This document shows positions 35,985-44,957 of a DNA stretch of 64,000 nt, one piece after another. The notes beneath the pieces are model-generated. The model was given only the letters and a program-made list of their open reading frames with translations, was not told the DNA's origin and did no database searches. A program made the position numbers and the translations under genes. How positions within the stretch are numbered: the first letter of the stretch is position 1; each line of letters starts with the position of its first letter. This DNA comes from Devosia geojensis (GTDB lineage Bacteria > Pseudomonadota > Alphaproteobacteria > Rhizobiales > Devosiaceae): contig NZ_JZEX01000147.1 in assembly GCF_000969415.1 (NCBI RefSeq), positions 44,210-108,209 on the forward strand, written 5' to 3'.

Positions 35985-36902
35985 ATGCCCATCCGCATTC
36001 CCGACAACCTGCCCGCCCGCCAGACGCTCGAGCGCGAGGGCGTGGTGGTGATGGATTCAACCAGAGCCGCCCGACAGGATATCCGCCCGCTCCAGATCGG
36101 GCTCTTGAACCTTATGCCCAACAAGGAGCGCACCGAGACGCAGTTCTCGCGCCTCGTCGGCGCGACGCCCCTGCAGATCGACCTGACGCTCGTCCGCGTC
36201 ACCGACCACAAGTCCAAGAACACCTCGGAAGATTATCTCAAGACCTTCTACCGGACCTGGCAGGACGTGCGCTCCGAGAAGTTCGACGGCTTCATCGTCA
36301 CCGGCGCGCCTATCGCCAACATGCCCTTCGAGGACGTGCGCTACTGGCCCGAGATGGTCGAGATCATGAACTGGACGCAGACCCACGTCCACCACACCAT
36401 GTTCATCTGCTGGGGCGCGCAGGCCGCCCTGCACCACTTCCACGGCGCGCGGCGGCGGCGGATGGAGCAGAAGGCGTTCGGCGTCTATCGCCACAAGGTC
36501 GTCAAGCCGGCCTCCCCCTATCTTCGCGGCTTTTCCGATGATGTCGCCATTCCCGTCTCGCGCTACAACGACATCGAGCGCGAGAGCCTCTCGGGCGACC
36601 TGGAAATCCTCATCGACAATGCCGAGATCGGCCTCTGCATGCTGGACGACCCCAAGCACCGGGCCGTCCATATGCTCAACCACCTTGAGTACGACAACCG
36701 CTCGCTGGCGGACGAGTACGAGCGCGACCTGAAGGCCGGCCTCGATACTCCGCCGCCGATCAACCTCTTCCCCAACGACGATCCGACCCAGCAGCCGGAA
36801 AACCGCTGGCGCAGCCACGCGTTCCTCTTGTTCCAGAACTGGATCAACGAGATCTACCAGACGACGCCTTATGAGGTGGGCGAGATCGGGACGAGCGAAT
36901 AA
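35985..36902 (+). CDS. metA: Homoserine O-acyltransferase MetA
   Basis: A 305-residue enzyme of methionine synthesis that acylates homoserine. The start MPIRIPDNLPARQTLEREGV, LNLMPNKERTETQFSRLVGA, and the catalytic cysteine in MFICWGAQAALHHFHG are typical. Residue 111, which in studied MetA enzymes sets acetyl-CoA (Glu) or succinyl-CoA (Gly) preference, is Ala here (TGAPIANMPFEDV), so the donor cannot be read off. No SAM-II riboswitch was recognised in the 66 bases upstream. Confidence 0.95.
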   Translation: MPIRIPDNLPARQTLEREGVVVMDSTRAARQDIRPLQIGLLNLMPNKERTETQFSRLVGATPLQIDLTLVRVTDHKSKNTSEDYLKTFYRTWQDVRSEKFDGFIVTGAPIANMPFEDVRYWPEMVEIMNWTQTHVHHTMFICWGAQAALHHFHGARRRRMEQKAFGVYRHKVVKPASPYLRGFSDDVAIPVSRYNDIERESLSGDLEILIDNAEIGLCMLDDPKHRAVHMLNHLEYDNRSLADEYERDLKAGLDTPPPINLFPNDDPTQQPENRWRSHAFLLFQNWINEIYQTTPYEVGEIGTSE

Positions 36903-36991
36903 CGGCAATACACTGGCGAGTGCGCGGAACCGTCTCCCTACCCCCTTGTGGGGAGGGATTGAGGGTGCCCGCCTTGCAGACCAGAAATGAC

Positions 36992-37016
36992 GGGGCCGGC
37001 TCACGGAGCCGGCCCC
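36992..37016. terminator. Strong GC hairpin after metA
   Basis: A perfect stem of GGGGCCGGCTC and GAGCCGGCCCC with a three-base loop, 90 bases after metA. There is no good T run on the plus strand. It may end the metA transcript or be the remainder of a repeat. The 313-base gap between metA and phoX holds this and the repeats listed next. Confidence 0.4.
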
Positions 37017-37080
37017 AACGCGTTACGCTACGCTACTGACTAGACTATGTCATGTATTGACGGAAGCACGAGCCGGAGGG

Positions 37081-37185
37081 CTCCCTCCCCCTTGAGGGGA
37101 GGGGTCGGGGGTGGGGGTCCATCGGTGATCCCCACAACGCCCCCCACTCTCATTCCCTCCCCTCAAGGGGGAGGGAGGCGAAGGA
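37081..37185. repeat. Paired inverted-repeat element, CTCCCTCCCCCTTGAGGGGA family
   Basis: Two inverted arms, each containing CCCTCCCC(C)TTGAGGGG or its complement, flank a segment that includes GGGGGTGGGGGTCCATCGGTG. The same element is found at 43142-43248 and, cut by the window edge, at 63954-64000. A degenerate half copy lies at 36931-36960. Confidence 0.85.
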
Positions 37186-37215
37186 GCCGCCGATTCCGAT
37201 AGAGCCTGACGTGCC

Positions 37216-39201
37216 CTAGACAGCGATCTTGCCGCCGCCCTGCCTGGTCACGACCACCACGGACGGACGCACCGGCAGGCTGTCGTCGAAATCCGGCCAG
37301 CGGGTCGAGGGATCCTCGTAGTAGGACACGCGCCCGAAGCCTTCCCAGTCGTCGCCGCCGTCGCCCGGGTGCTGGACGGCAAGGAACAGCGTCTCGGCAT
37401 TGGGCGTGAACACCGGGCCGCACATCTCGGCGCCGACCGGCACGCGGAAGAAGAGCTTGGACGTGCCACGCGCCGCGCCCTCGGTATCCACCGCCCACAG
37501 GCCATCAGTGCGGCCGGTGGCGGACGGGTTGTTGCCGTCGGTCGAAACCCACAGGCGTCCGTCGCTGTCGATGGCGCAGTTGTCGGGCATGCCGAACCAG
37601 CCATTGACGGTGGTGTCGGTCGAGAAGGTCGCGCCGACCTCGGCCACCGACGGATCACCGCACTGCAGCAGAACTTCCCAAGTGCCGGTGGTCGCGGCGA
37701 AGTCCCCATCCGCCTCAGCGATCTCGATGATGTGGCCGAAGGCGTTCTCGGCGCGCGGGTTGGCGGCGTCCACCTGCTCGGCTTCGCGGCGGGTGTTGTT
37801 GGTCAGCATGACGTAGACCTTGCCGTTGGTCCCGTTCGGCTCGATGTCCTCGGGCCGGTCCATCTTGGTGGCGCCGAGGAGGTCCGCGGCGCGGCGCGTC
37901 TCGATGACGATGTCGGCCTGGCTCTCAAAGCCGTTCTCTTGCGTCAGCGGACCCTCGCCGTGGACGAGAGGCATCCATTCGACCGACCCGCTCTCGTCGA
38001 ACCGGGCGACGTAGAGCGTGCCCTCGTCGAGCAGGTCCATGTTGGCGGCGCGGTCGTCCGGATTGTAGGTGCCGGCGGTGACGAACTTGTAGACGTAGTC
38101 GAAGCGCTCGTCGTCGCCGAGGTAGAACACCACGCGGCCGTCCTTGTTGACGATCGACTCGGCGCCTTCGTGCTTGAAGCGGCCGAGCGCGGTGCGCTTC
38201 TTGGGAACGGACGTCGGATCCATCGGGTCGACTTCGACGATGTAGCCGAAGCGGTTGGGCTCGTTCGGCTCCTTGGCGATGTCGAACCGGTCGTGGAAAT
38301 TGGCCCATTCGTAGGAGCCTTCCGGAACGCCGAGACGGTCGTAGTTGGCGAATTCCGGATGATCTTCGGTCAGCTCGCCGCTGAAGTAGCCGTGGAAGTT
38401 CTCCTCGGCCATGATGTAGGTGCCCCAGGGCGTGACGCCCCCGGCGCAGTTGTTGAGGGTGCCGAGTACCTTGGTGCCGGTCTGGTCTGCATTGGTCTTG
38501 AGGCGGTCGTGGCCGGCGGCCGGGCCGGTCAGTTCCATCTCGGTCATCGCCGTGATGCGGCGATTGTATTGCCCGTCCGGAACAACCTGCCACTTGCCGT
38601 CGACCTTGCGGATCTCGACGATGGTGCCGCCATGCGCCATCAGCTCGACATCGACCTGCTCCTTGGTCAGCGAGTTCATCGTCATCTCGCCCTCGACGAT
38701 GGTGACGAGGCCGGGGAACATCAGGTGCGGGTTGGTGTACTCGTGGTTGACGACGAGCAGCCCGTGCTCATCGGAGCCGTCGAGCGGGATATAGCCGACA
38801 TAATCGTTGTTGTAGCCGAACTGCTTGGCCTGCGCGTCCGCGGTCTGGTTGGCCGGATCGAACGCGGGTGCATCGGGCAGCACCGCATCGCCCCAGCGCA
38901 GCAGCACGTCGGCGTCATAGCCTTCGGCGACATGGTGCGTCTCGTCGACGCCGGCCTCGACCTCGGTGAACGAGAAGGCCGAGCCGCCCTCCTGCGCGCG
39001 GGCCTGTTCGGCCTGCAGCAGCGCCAGCGGGCTCACGGTCGCTGCAATGGCCGAAACCGCAAGCGAGCCTTTGAGGAAGCCGCGGCGCGAGAAGCGGGCC
39101 GAGATGATCTCGCCCATGGTCGGGTTGGCGGACGGGTTGCGCGGCTCGGCGTCGGCAAGCTCGAGCTGCGACGTCTTGAAAACGGGTTGGTGCTCGTTCA
39201 T
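37216..39201 (-). CDS. phoX: PhoX family alkaline phosphatase (Tat-exported)
   Basis: A 661-residue protein with a twin-arginine signal SRRGFLKGSLAVSAIAATVS starting about residue 38, preceded by a long hydrophilic N-region, as usual in PhoX. Conserved stretches are LLVVNHEYTNPHLMFPG, NNCAGGVTPWGTYIMAEENF and RRVE-type replacements such as NTRREAEQVDAANPRAENAF. PhoX enzymes use Ca2+ and Fe3+ and release phosphate from organic esters in the periplasm. The ATG at 39201 has GAGGAG seven bases upstream. A Pho box lies about 80-110 bases upstream. Confidence 0.93.
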   Translation of the reverse strand: MNEHQPVFKTSQLELADAEPRNPSANPTMGEIISARFSRRGFLKGSLAVSAIAATVSPLALLQAEQARAQEGGSAFSFTEVEAGVDETHHVAEGYDADVLLRWGDAVLPDAPAFDPANQTADAQAKQFGYNNDYVGYIPLDGSDEHGLLVVNHEYTNPHLMFPGLVTIVEGEMTMNSLTKEQVDVELMAHGGTIVEIRKVDGKWQVVPDGQYNRRITAMTEMELTGPAAGHDRLKTNADQTGTKVLGTLNNCAGGVTPWGTYIMAEENFHGYFSGELTEDHPEFANYDRLGVPEGSYEWANFHDRFDIAKEPNEPNRFGYIVEVDPMDPTSVPKKRTALGRFKHEGAESIVNKDGRVVFYLGDDERFDYVYKFVTAGTYNPDDRAANMDLLDEGTLYVARFDESGSVEWMPLVHGEGPLTQENGFESQADIVIETRRAADLLGATKMDRPEDIEPNGTNGKVYVMLTNNTRREAEQVDAANPRAENAFGHIIEIAEADGDFAATTGTWEVLLQCGDPSVAEVGATFSTDTTVNGWFGMPDNCAIDSDGRLWVSTDGNNPSATGRTDGLWAVDTEGAARGTSKLFFRVPVGAEMCGPVFTPNAETLFLAVQHPGDGGDDWEGFGRVSYYEDPSTRWPDFDDSLPVRPSVVVVTRQGGGKIAV

Positions 39202-39280
39202 CGGCATGCTCCTCAACTGCATGGAAAGGCTCCAGAGATTAGAGCCGTTCCAAGCTGTAGGAGGGGCCGATCACAGACCG

Positions 39281-39309
39281 ATGACCGGCGCGTGACGTTT
39301 ATGTGACGG
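39281..39309 (-). promoter_or_regulatory. Pho box of phoX
   Basis: Three direct repeats at exact 11-base spacing. On the plus strand these are ATGAC at 39281, GTGAC at 39292 and GTGAC at 39303; read on the minus strand they give CGTCAC-type heptamers separated by AT-rich or mixed spacers. This is the layout of PhoB binding sites. Confidence 0.75.
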
Positions 39310-39340
39310 ACGTTTCTCGCTGGTGGTTGCCCCTCCCCAA

Positions 39341-39422
39341 GGGTCATCCCCGCGAAAGCGGGGACCTCTGTTTTCCTTACCGGCGTTGCAAACGGAGGTC
39401 CCCGCTTTCGCGGGGATGACCC
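39341..39422. repeat. Paired inverted-repeat element, CCCCGCGAAAGCGGGG variant
   Basis: Two inverted arms (39341-39370 and 39396-39422) carrying GGTCATCCCCGCGAAAGCGG and its complement. The element lies between the phoX Pho box and the YcjX gene. Related copies are at 43646-43717 and 44830-44900. Confidence 0.85.
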
Positions 39423-39530
39423 GGTTGGTGGAGGATGCTCACGAAGCTCGATCAGCATGGGTGGGCCACCCCCTACCGCCTTGCAATTCCTGTCATAGCC
39501 CCTACCTTCTTCCCGCTCGAGGAGACCCGC

Positions 39531-40982
39531 TTGCCGCAATCGCCAACCACCATCGTCGACGAACTGGGCATAGCGCTGGCCAACCTCGCCGACGCGGCGA
39601 CCGGCACGTTCACGCCGACGCTGCGATTAGGCGTCACAGGCCTGTCGCGGGCCGGCAAGACCATCTTCATCACCGCCCTCGTCCATAACCTCCTGACCGG
39701 CGGGCGCCTGCCCGGTTTCGCGCCTTTGACCGAAGGCCGCTTCATCGGCGCGCGGCTCGCCGAGTATCCGGACGCCACCATTCCGCGCTTCGCCTACGAG
39801 CAGCACCTGGCGGCGCTGACCGGCAAGCCGGCCACCTGGCCCGAGAGCACCCGCCGCATTTCGCAGCTGCGTATCGTGCTCAAATACCAGTCGAACCGCT
39901 GGCTGGCCGGCATGACCGGCCCCGCGACCCTCAACCTCGACATCGTCGACTATCCGGGCGAATGGCTGCTCGACCTGCCACTGCTGTCGCTGAGCTTTGC
40001 CGAGTGGAGCCGCGGCGCGCTGGAGCGCGCCCACCGCCCCGGCTCCGAGAAGGAAGCCAAGCCTTTCCTCGATGCGCTCGCGGGCATCGATCCGCTGAAG
40101 GACGCCAACGACGCCGACGCCGAGACGCTCGCCGCCGCCTTCACCCAATACCTGCGCATGAGCCGCGAGGACGGCCGCGCGCTCTCGACGCTGCCGCCCG
40201 GGCGTTTCCTCATGCCCGGAGATCTCGAAGGCTCCCCGGCCCTCACCTTCGCGCCCCTGCCGCCGCAGGAGCACGGCGTGCGCTCGTCGAGCCTTTATGC
40301 CATGCTCGAGCACCGCTACGAGGCCTACAAGGACCGGGTGGTGCGCCCGTTCTTCCGCGACCATTTCGTGCGGCTCGACCGGCAGGTGGTGCTTGTCGAT
40401 GCGCTGCGGGCCCTCAACGCCGGACCGGCGGCGGTCGCGGACCTCGAAACGGCGCTCTCGGATGTGCTGGCGTGCTTCCGCCAGGGCGAGAGCAACCCGC
40501 TCTCGCGCCTCGTCTCGCGCCGCATCGACCGCATCCTCTTTGCCGCGACCAAGGCCGACCACCTGCACCACACCAGCCACGACCGGCTGGAGGCGATCCT
40601 CAACCGGCTCGTCGCCAACGCTTCGCGCAAGGCGCGTTTTGCGGGAGCCGGGACGCAGTCGATCGCCATCGCCGCCATCCGCGCCACGCGCGAGGGCACC
40701 ATCACCGAGCGCGGCGAGACGCTGCCAACGATCATCGGCACCCCCGACAAGGGGCAGACGCTCGACGGGACCGTCTATGACGGCAAGACGGAAATCGCGT
40801 TGTTTCCCGGTGACTTGCCGGAAAATCCGGAATCGGTTTTCGAGGGCGAAAAGCTGGCGCTGAGCTTCCTGCGTTTCGTCCCGCCGCAGACTCTCGAGCG
40901 CAACGCCGCCGGCGATTTCGTCCTGCCACACATCCGCTTCGATCGCGCGCTCGACTACCTCATCGGAGACTGGCTGAAATGA
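39531..40982 (+). CDS. YcjX family P-loop protein
   Basis: A 483-residue protein with a P-loop GLSRAGKTIFITALVHNLL near residue 35, the family hallmark of YcjX, and later VDYPGEWLLDLPLL and FAATKADHLHHTSHDRLEAI. The role is unknown; in enterobacteria ycjX is in the phage-shock regulon with ycjF. The TTG at 39531 has GAGGAG seven bases upstream, and the resulting length fits the family. An in-frame ATG at 39435 would add 32 residues from repeat-adjacent DNA. The stop overlaps the next start in ATGA. Confidence 0.88.
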   Translation: MPQSPTTIVDELGIALANLADAATGTFTPTLRLGVTGLSRAGKTIFITALVHNLLTGGRLPGFAPLTEGRFIGARLAEYPDATIPRFAYEQHLAALTGKPATWPESTRRISQLRIVLKYQSNRWLAGMTGPATLNLDIVDYPGEWLLDLPLLSLSFAEWSRGALERAHRPGSEKEAKPFLDALAGIDPLKDANDADAETLAAAFTQYLRMSREDGRALSTLPPGRFLMPGDLEGSPALTFAPLPPQEHGVRSSSLYAMLEHRYEAYKDRVVRPFFRDHFVRLDRQVVLVDALRALNAGPAAVADLETALSDVLACFRQGESNPLSRLVSRRIDRILFAATKADHLHHTSHDRLEAILNRLVANASRKARFAGAGTQSIAIAAIRATREGTITERGETLPTIIGTPDKGQTLDGTVYDGKTEIALFPGDLPENPESVFEGEKLALSFLRFVPPQTLERNAAGDFVLPHIRFDRALDYLIGDWLK

Positions 40983-41998
40983 AACGCCCCGTCGCCCGAC
41001 CCGTCACGCCCGACAAGATCGTCCCGGAAACCATTCGCGCCCCGCGCGCCTTCACGCCGCAGGCGGTAACCGTCGCCGAGCCCGAGTTCGACGAGCAAGC
41101 GGCACCCGACGATCTCGTTTCGCCCGCGCCCAAGCGCATGGGACTCGTCGGCCGCATCCTCTGGACGACCGGCGGAATCCTCGTTTCGCTGGCCCTCGGC
41201 CTTGCCGCCGAGCGGCTGATCCGCGATCTCTTCGAGCGCTACGAATGGCTGGGCTGGGCAGGCGTCGCCGCCCTCGCCGCCTTCCTCGTCGCGCTCCTTG
41301 CGTTGGTGCTGCGCGAAATCTGGGCACTGCGGCGGCTGCGCACCCTCGACAAGCTGAAGGCCGAGGCGGCAGAGGCGGTGGCGACCGACCGGCCGGACAA
41401 GGCCAGGGCCGTGCTGGCGAGCCTCGAAAACGTCTATGCCGGCCGCGCCGACCTCGCCCGCGCCCGCCAGTCGCTCAAGGACCACACCGCGCACATGCTC
41501 GACGGGGCCGAGCAGATACACCTCGCCGAACGTTCGCTGATGGCCCCGCTCGACGCCCGCGCCCGGGCGCTGACCGCCGCGTCCGCCCGGCGCGTGGCGC
41601 TGGTGACGGCGGTGTCGCCGCGCGCGCTCATCGACATCGCCTTCGTCATCTATGAAAGCATACGGCTGGCCGGCGCCATCGCGCGGCTCTACGGCGCCCG
41701 CCCCGGCTTCTTCGGCTTCTGGCGCCTCACCGGCGCCGTTCTGGCGCACCTCGCCGTCACCGGCGGACTGGTGCTGACCGACGGCGTCGTGGAACAACTC
41801 GTCGGCCAGGGGCTGGCGGCCAAGCTCTCCGCACGCCTCGGCGAGGGCGTCGTCAACGGCCTCATGACCGTGCGTGTCGGCATCGCCGCCATGCGGGTCG
41901 TGCGCCCCCTGCCCTTTGCGGTGCTGAAACAGCCCGTAGTCCGCGACTTCATCGGCGACCTCGCCAACGTCACGCAGACGGGCGGGAAAGCGGACTAG
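40979..41998 (+). CDS. YcjF/TIGR01620 family membrane protein
   Basis: A 339-residue membrane protein with a hydrophilic N-terminus, two hydrophobic helices near residues 55-115 (ILWTTGGILVSLALGLAAER then GVAALAAFLVALLALVLRE) and a C-terminal DUF697-like part with MTAV/VSPRALIDIAFVIYE. It is paired with the YcjX gene through a 4-base overlap, as is common for these two families. Function is unknown. The last 4 bases overlap the convergent HxlR regulator gene. Confidence 0.88.
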   Translation: MKRPVARPVTPDKIVPETIRAPRAFTPQAVTVAEPEFDEQAAPDDLVSPAPKRMGLVGRILWTTGGILVSLALGLAAERLIRDLFERYEWLGWAGVAALAAFLVALLALVLREIWALRRLRTLDKLKAEAAEAVATDRPDKARAVLASLENVYAGRADLARARQSLKDHTAHMLDGAEQIHLAERSLMAPLDARARALTAASARRVALVTAVSPRALIDIAFVIYESIRLAGAIARLYGARPGFFGFWRLTGAVLAHLAVTGGLVLTDGVVEQLVGQGLAAKLSARLGEGVVNGLMTVRVGIAAMRVVRPLPFAVLKQPVVRDFIGDLANVTQTGGKAD

Positions 41999-42423
41999 CG
42001 GAAATAGGCGATCTTCGCCGGCTCTTCCGTCTGCCGCGCCTCGAATGCCTCACGCGCCGCCGCGACGCGGTTGCGGTTGACCACGGCCCAGCTGCTGAGC
42101 GCCATCAGCGGTCCGCGCAGGTCCTGCCCGAGCTCGGTCAGCGCATAGTCGACGCGCGGGGGAATGCTGGGCGTCACCTTGCGCGTCACGAACCCGTCCT
42201 TCTCGAGATCCCGCAGCGTCGAGGTCAGCACCTTCTGCGAAATGCCCTCGATGTCGCGTTTCAGCTCGGAGAACCGCCGCGGCCCTTCCGACAGCATGAT
42301 GATGACGAAGATCGTCCACTTGCCGCCGACGCGTCCCAGCAGCTCCGCGATCGTCATACCCGCCTCCCGGCAGGTCTCTTCCGTTACTTCCGCCGATTTC
42401 TTGAAGGTAACCGGGGTCACCAT
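41995..42423 (-). CDS. HxlR family transcriptional regulator
   Basis: A 142-residue winged-helix regulator: MTIAELLGRVGGKWTIFVII (the conserved GGKW), MLSEGPRRFSELKRDIEGIS, TSTLRDLEKDGFVTR and PRVDYALTELGQDL are all family landmarks. These regulators often sense oxidative or electrophile stress and control a neighbouring oxidoreductase. The ATG at 42423 gives the normal length; upstream frame extension runs through the promoter. It is divergent from an FMN reductase gene with 115 bases between them. Confidence 0.9.
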   Translation of the reverse strand: MVTPVTFKKSAEVTEETCREAGMTIAELLGRVGGKWTIFVIIMLSEGPRRFSELKRDIEGISQKVLTSTLRDLEKDGFVTRKVTPSIPPRVDYALTELGQDLRGPLMALSSWAVVNRNRVAAAREAFEARQTEEPAKIAYFR

Positions 42424-42489
42424 GGCCTCACTCCAGTATGAAAAAAGTGCCGTCTTGCCGCTCTCGGCGACAGTCACAAATATAGTCTC

Positions 42490-42514
42490 GGTTACCGTTG
42501 GTGACCAGATCACC
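42490..42514. promoter_or_regulatory. Possible operator between the HxlR regulator and FMN reductase genes
   Basis: GGTTACC followed by GGTGACCAGATCACC, a palindrome with five-base arms around CCAGA. A related GGTAACCGGGGTCACC sits at 42406-42421 at the regulator start. Divergent regulator-target spacing makes this a likely binding region, but no consensus for this regulator is known to me. Confidence 0.45.
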
Positions 42515-42538
42515 CACGAGAATTTCGAGGTTCTTTCA

Positions 42539-43135
42539 ATGACTCTCCCCAAGATCGGCGTCATCCTGTCCACCACGCGCCCCAACCGCTTTGCCGACAA
42601 GCCCGCGTCCTGGATCATGGAGCTCGCCGCGCGCCGCGGCGACCTTGCGCTCGAGCTCGTCGACCTGCGCGACTATCCGCTCGCCTTCTTCGACGCCCCG
42701 ATGTCGCCGGCCCACGCGCCGATCGAGGACGAAGTGGCGCAACGCTGGTCGAGGCGGATCAGCGGGCTCGACGGCTACATCTTCGTCGTCGCCGAGTACA
42801 ACCACTCGATCCCGGCGGCCTTGAAGAACGCGCTCGACTACACCTACAACGAGTTCGCCCGCAAACCCGCCGCCTATCTCGGCTATGGCGGGGTCGGCGC
42901 GGCCCGCGCCATCGAGCAGCTGCGCCTCATCAGCATCGAGCAGCAGATCGCGCCCACCCGCGCCGGCGTCCATATCGGCATGGAGCCGTTCCTCGGCATC
43001 CTGCAGCAGGGCAAGACGCTCGACGATTTCGACTATCTGGTGACGTCCGCCAACGCCATGCTCGACGACCTCGCCTGGTGGACGAACGCCCTCAAGACCG
43101 GCCGCGAGGCGGTGGAGATCACCAAGGCGGCTTAA
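42539..43135 (+). CDS. NADPH-dependent FMN reductase family protein
   Basis: A 198-residue flavodoxin-like protein. GVILSTTRPNRFADKPASWI binds the phosphate of FMN, and YIFVVAEYNHSIPAALKNAL and YLGYGGVGAARAIEQLRLI complete the family pattern. It reduces FMN or quinone-like compounds with NAD(P)H. The ATG at 42539 was chosen for length and the divergent promoter. The neighbouring HxlR gene is its probable regulator. Confidence 0.9.
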   Translation: MTLPKIGVILSTTRPNRFADKPASWIMELAARRGDLALELVDLRDYPLAFFDAPMSPAHAPIEDEVAQRWSRRISGLDGYIFVVAEYNHSIPAALKNALDYTYNEFARKPAAYLGYGGVGAARAIEQLRLISIEQQIAPTRAGVHIGMEPFLGILQQGKTLDDFDYLVTSANAMLDDLAWWTNALKTGREAVEITKAA

Positions 43136-43141
43136 GGTCCG

Positions 43142-43248
43142 CTCCCCTCCCCCTTGAGGGGAGGGGCCGGGGGTGGGGGTCCATCGGTGGACCACTGAAC
43201 CACCCCCACCCTCATTCCCTCCCCTCAAGGGGGAGGGAGGCGATGGAA
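43142..43248. repeat. Paired inverted-repeat element, second copy of the CTTGAGGGG family
   Basis: This element has the same arms and the same central GGGGGTGGGGGTCCATCGGTG as the copy at 37081. It lies between the FMN reductase gene and the ferredoxin gene, which converge here. Confidence 0.85.
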
Positions 43249-43274
43249 CCGCCAGCTCAGTTCAATGGAAAGAA

Positions 43275-43604
43275 TCAGGCCGCTTCGTCCTTGGCGGCGC
43301 TTTGCGCCAGCGTGACCTTCAGCCCATCGAGGTCGTCGCTCATCAGGATCTGGCAGGAGAGCCGCGAGTTGGCGCGCACGTCCCCGACGCTGTCGAGCAT
43401 GTCCTCCTCCTCGTCGCTCGGCGCGCCGACGGTGTCCATCCAGGCATCGTCGACGTAGACGTGGCAGGTGGCGCAGGACATGGCGCCACCGCACTCGGCC
43501 TTGATGTTGAGGCCCCAGTCACGGATGACCTCCATCACCCGCCAGCCCTCGAGACCCTCGAGCTCGTGTTCGGTGCCGGACTGGTCGGTGACGTGGATTT
43601 TCAT
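43275..43604 (-). CDS. [2Fe-2S] ferredoxin, adrenodoxin type
   Basis: A 109-residue ferredoxin with the complete cluster ligands: [20 protein letters not shown] (three cysteines) and SRLSCQI (the fourth). The acidic DEEEDMLDSV stretch before the last cysteine is the partner-binding region. A second, different ferredoxin is encoded at 49951. It lies downstream of the ferredoxin-NADP reductase gene and near the sulfite reductase genes, so electron delivery to CysI is likely but not shown. Confidence 0.93.
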   Translation of the reverse strand: MKIHVTDQSGTEHELEGLEGWRVMEVIRDWGLNIKAECGGAMSCATCHVYVDDAWMDTVGAPSDEEEDMLDSVGDVRANSRLSCQILMSDDLDGLKVTLAQSAAKDEAA

Positions 43605-43645
43605 GCCGCTTGTCCTTGTATTGCCCTTGGCCGGTCAACTTTCAC

Positions 43646-43717
43646 AGGTCATCCCCGCGAAAGCGGGGACCTCTGTTGAATTTGAAACGGAGGTTCCCGC
43701 TTTCGCGGGAATGACCC
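43646..43717. repeat. Paired inverted-repeat element, CCCCGCGAAAGCGGGG variant
   Basis: Two inverted arms of about 30 bases (43646-43675 and 43688-43717) separated by 12 bases, between the ferredoxin and ferredoxin-NADP reductase genes. The hairpin could also affect the transcript joining the two genes. Confidence 0.85.
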
Positions 43718-43753
43718 GGGGTTTTATTTCCCCGTCCGGTGCGAGGCAAGGAT

Positions 43754-44821
<1,068 letters not shown>

Positions 44822-44829
44822 CTATCGCA

Positions 44830-44900
44830 GGGTCATCCCCGCGAAAGCGGGGGGCTCCGTTCGGCTGAACAGAGGTTCCCGCTTTCGCGGGAATGACCCC
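44830..44900. repeat. Paired inverted-repeat element, CCCCGCGAAAGCGGGG variant
   Basis: Two inverted arms (44830-44852 and 44873-44900) between the cysH fusion gene and the reductase gene. Confidence 0.8.
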
Positions 44901-44957
44901 GTGGTTGAACATGTTTGCTGTGCGCCAGCAAAAGGTGACAAACGCGCTCCGTTTAAA

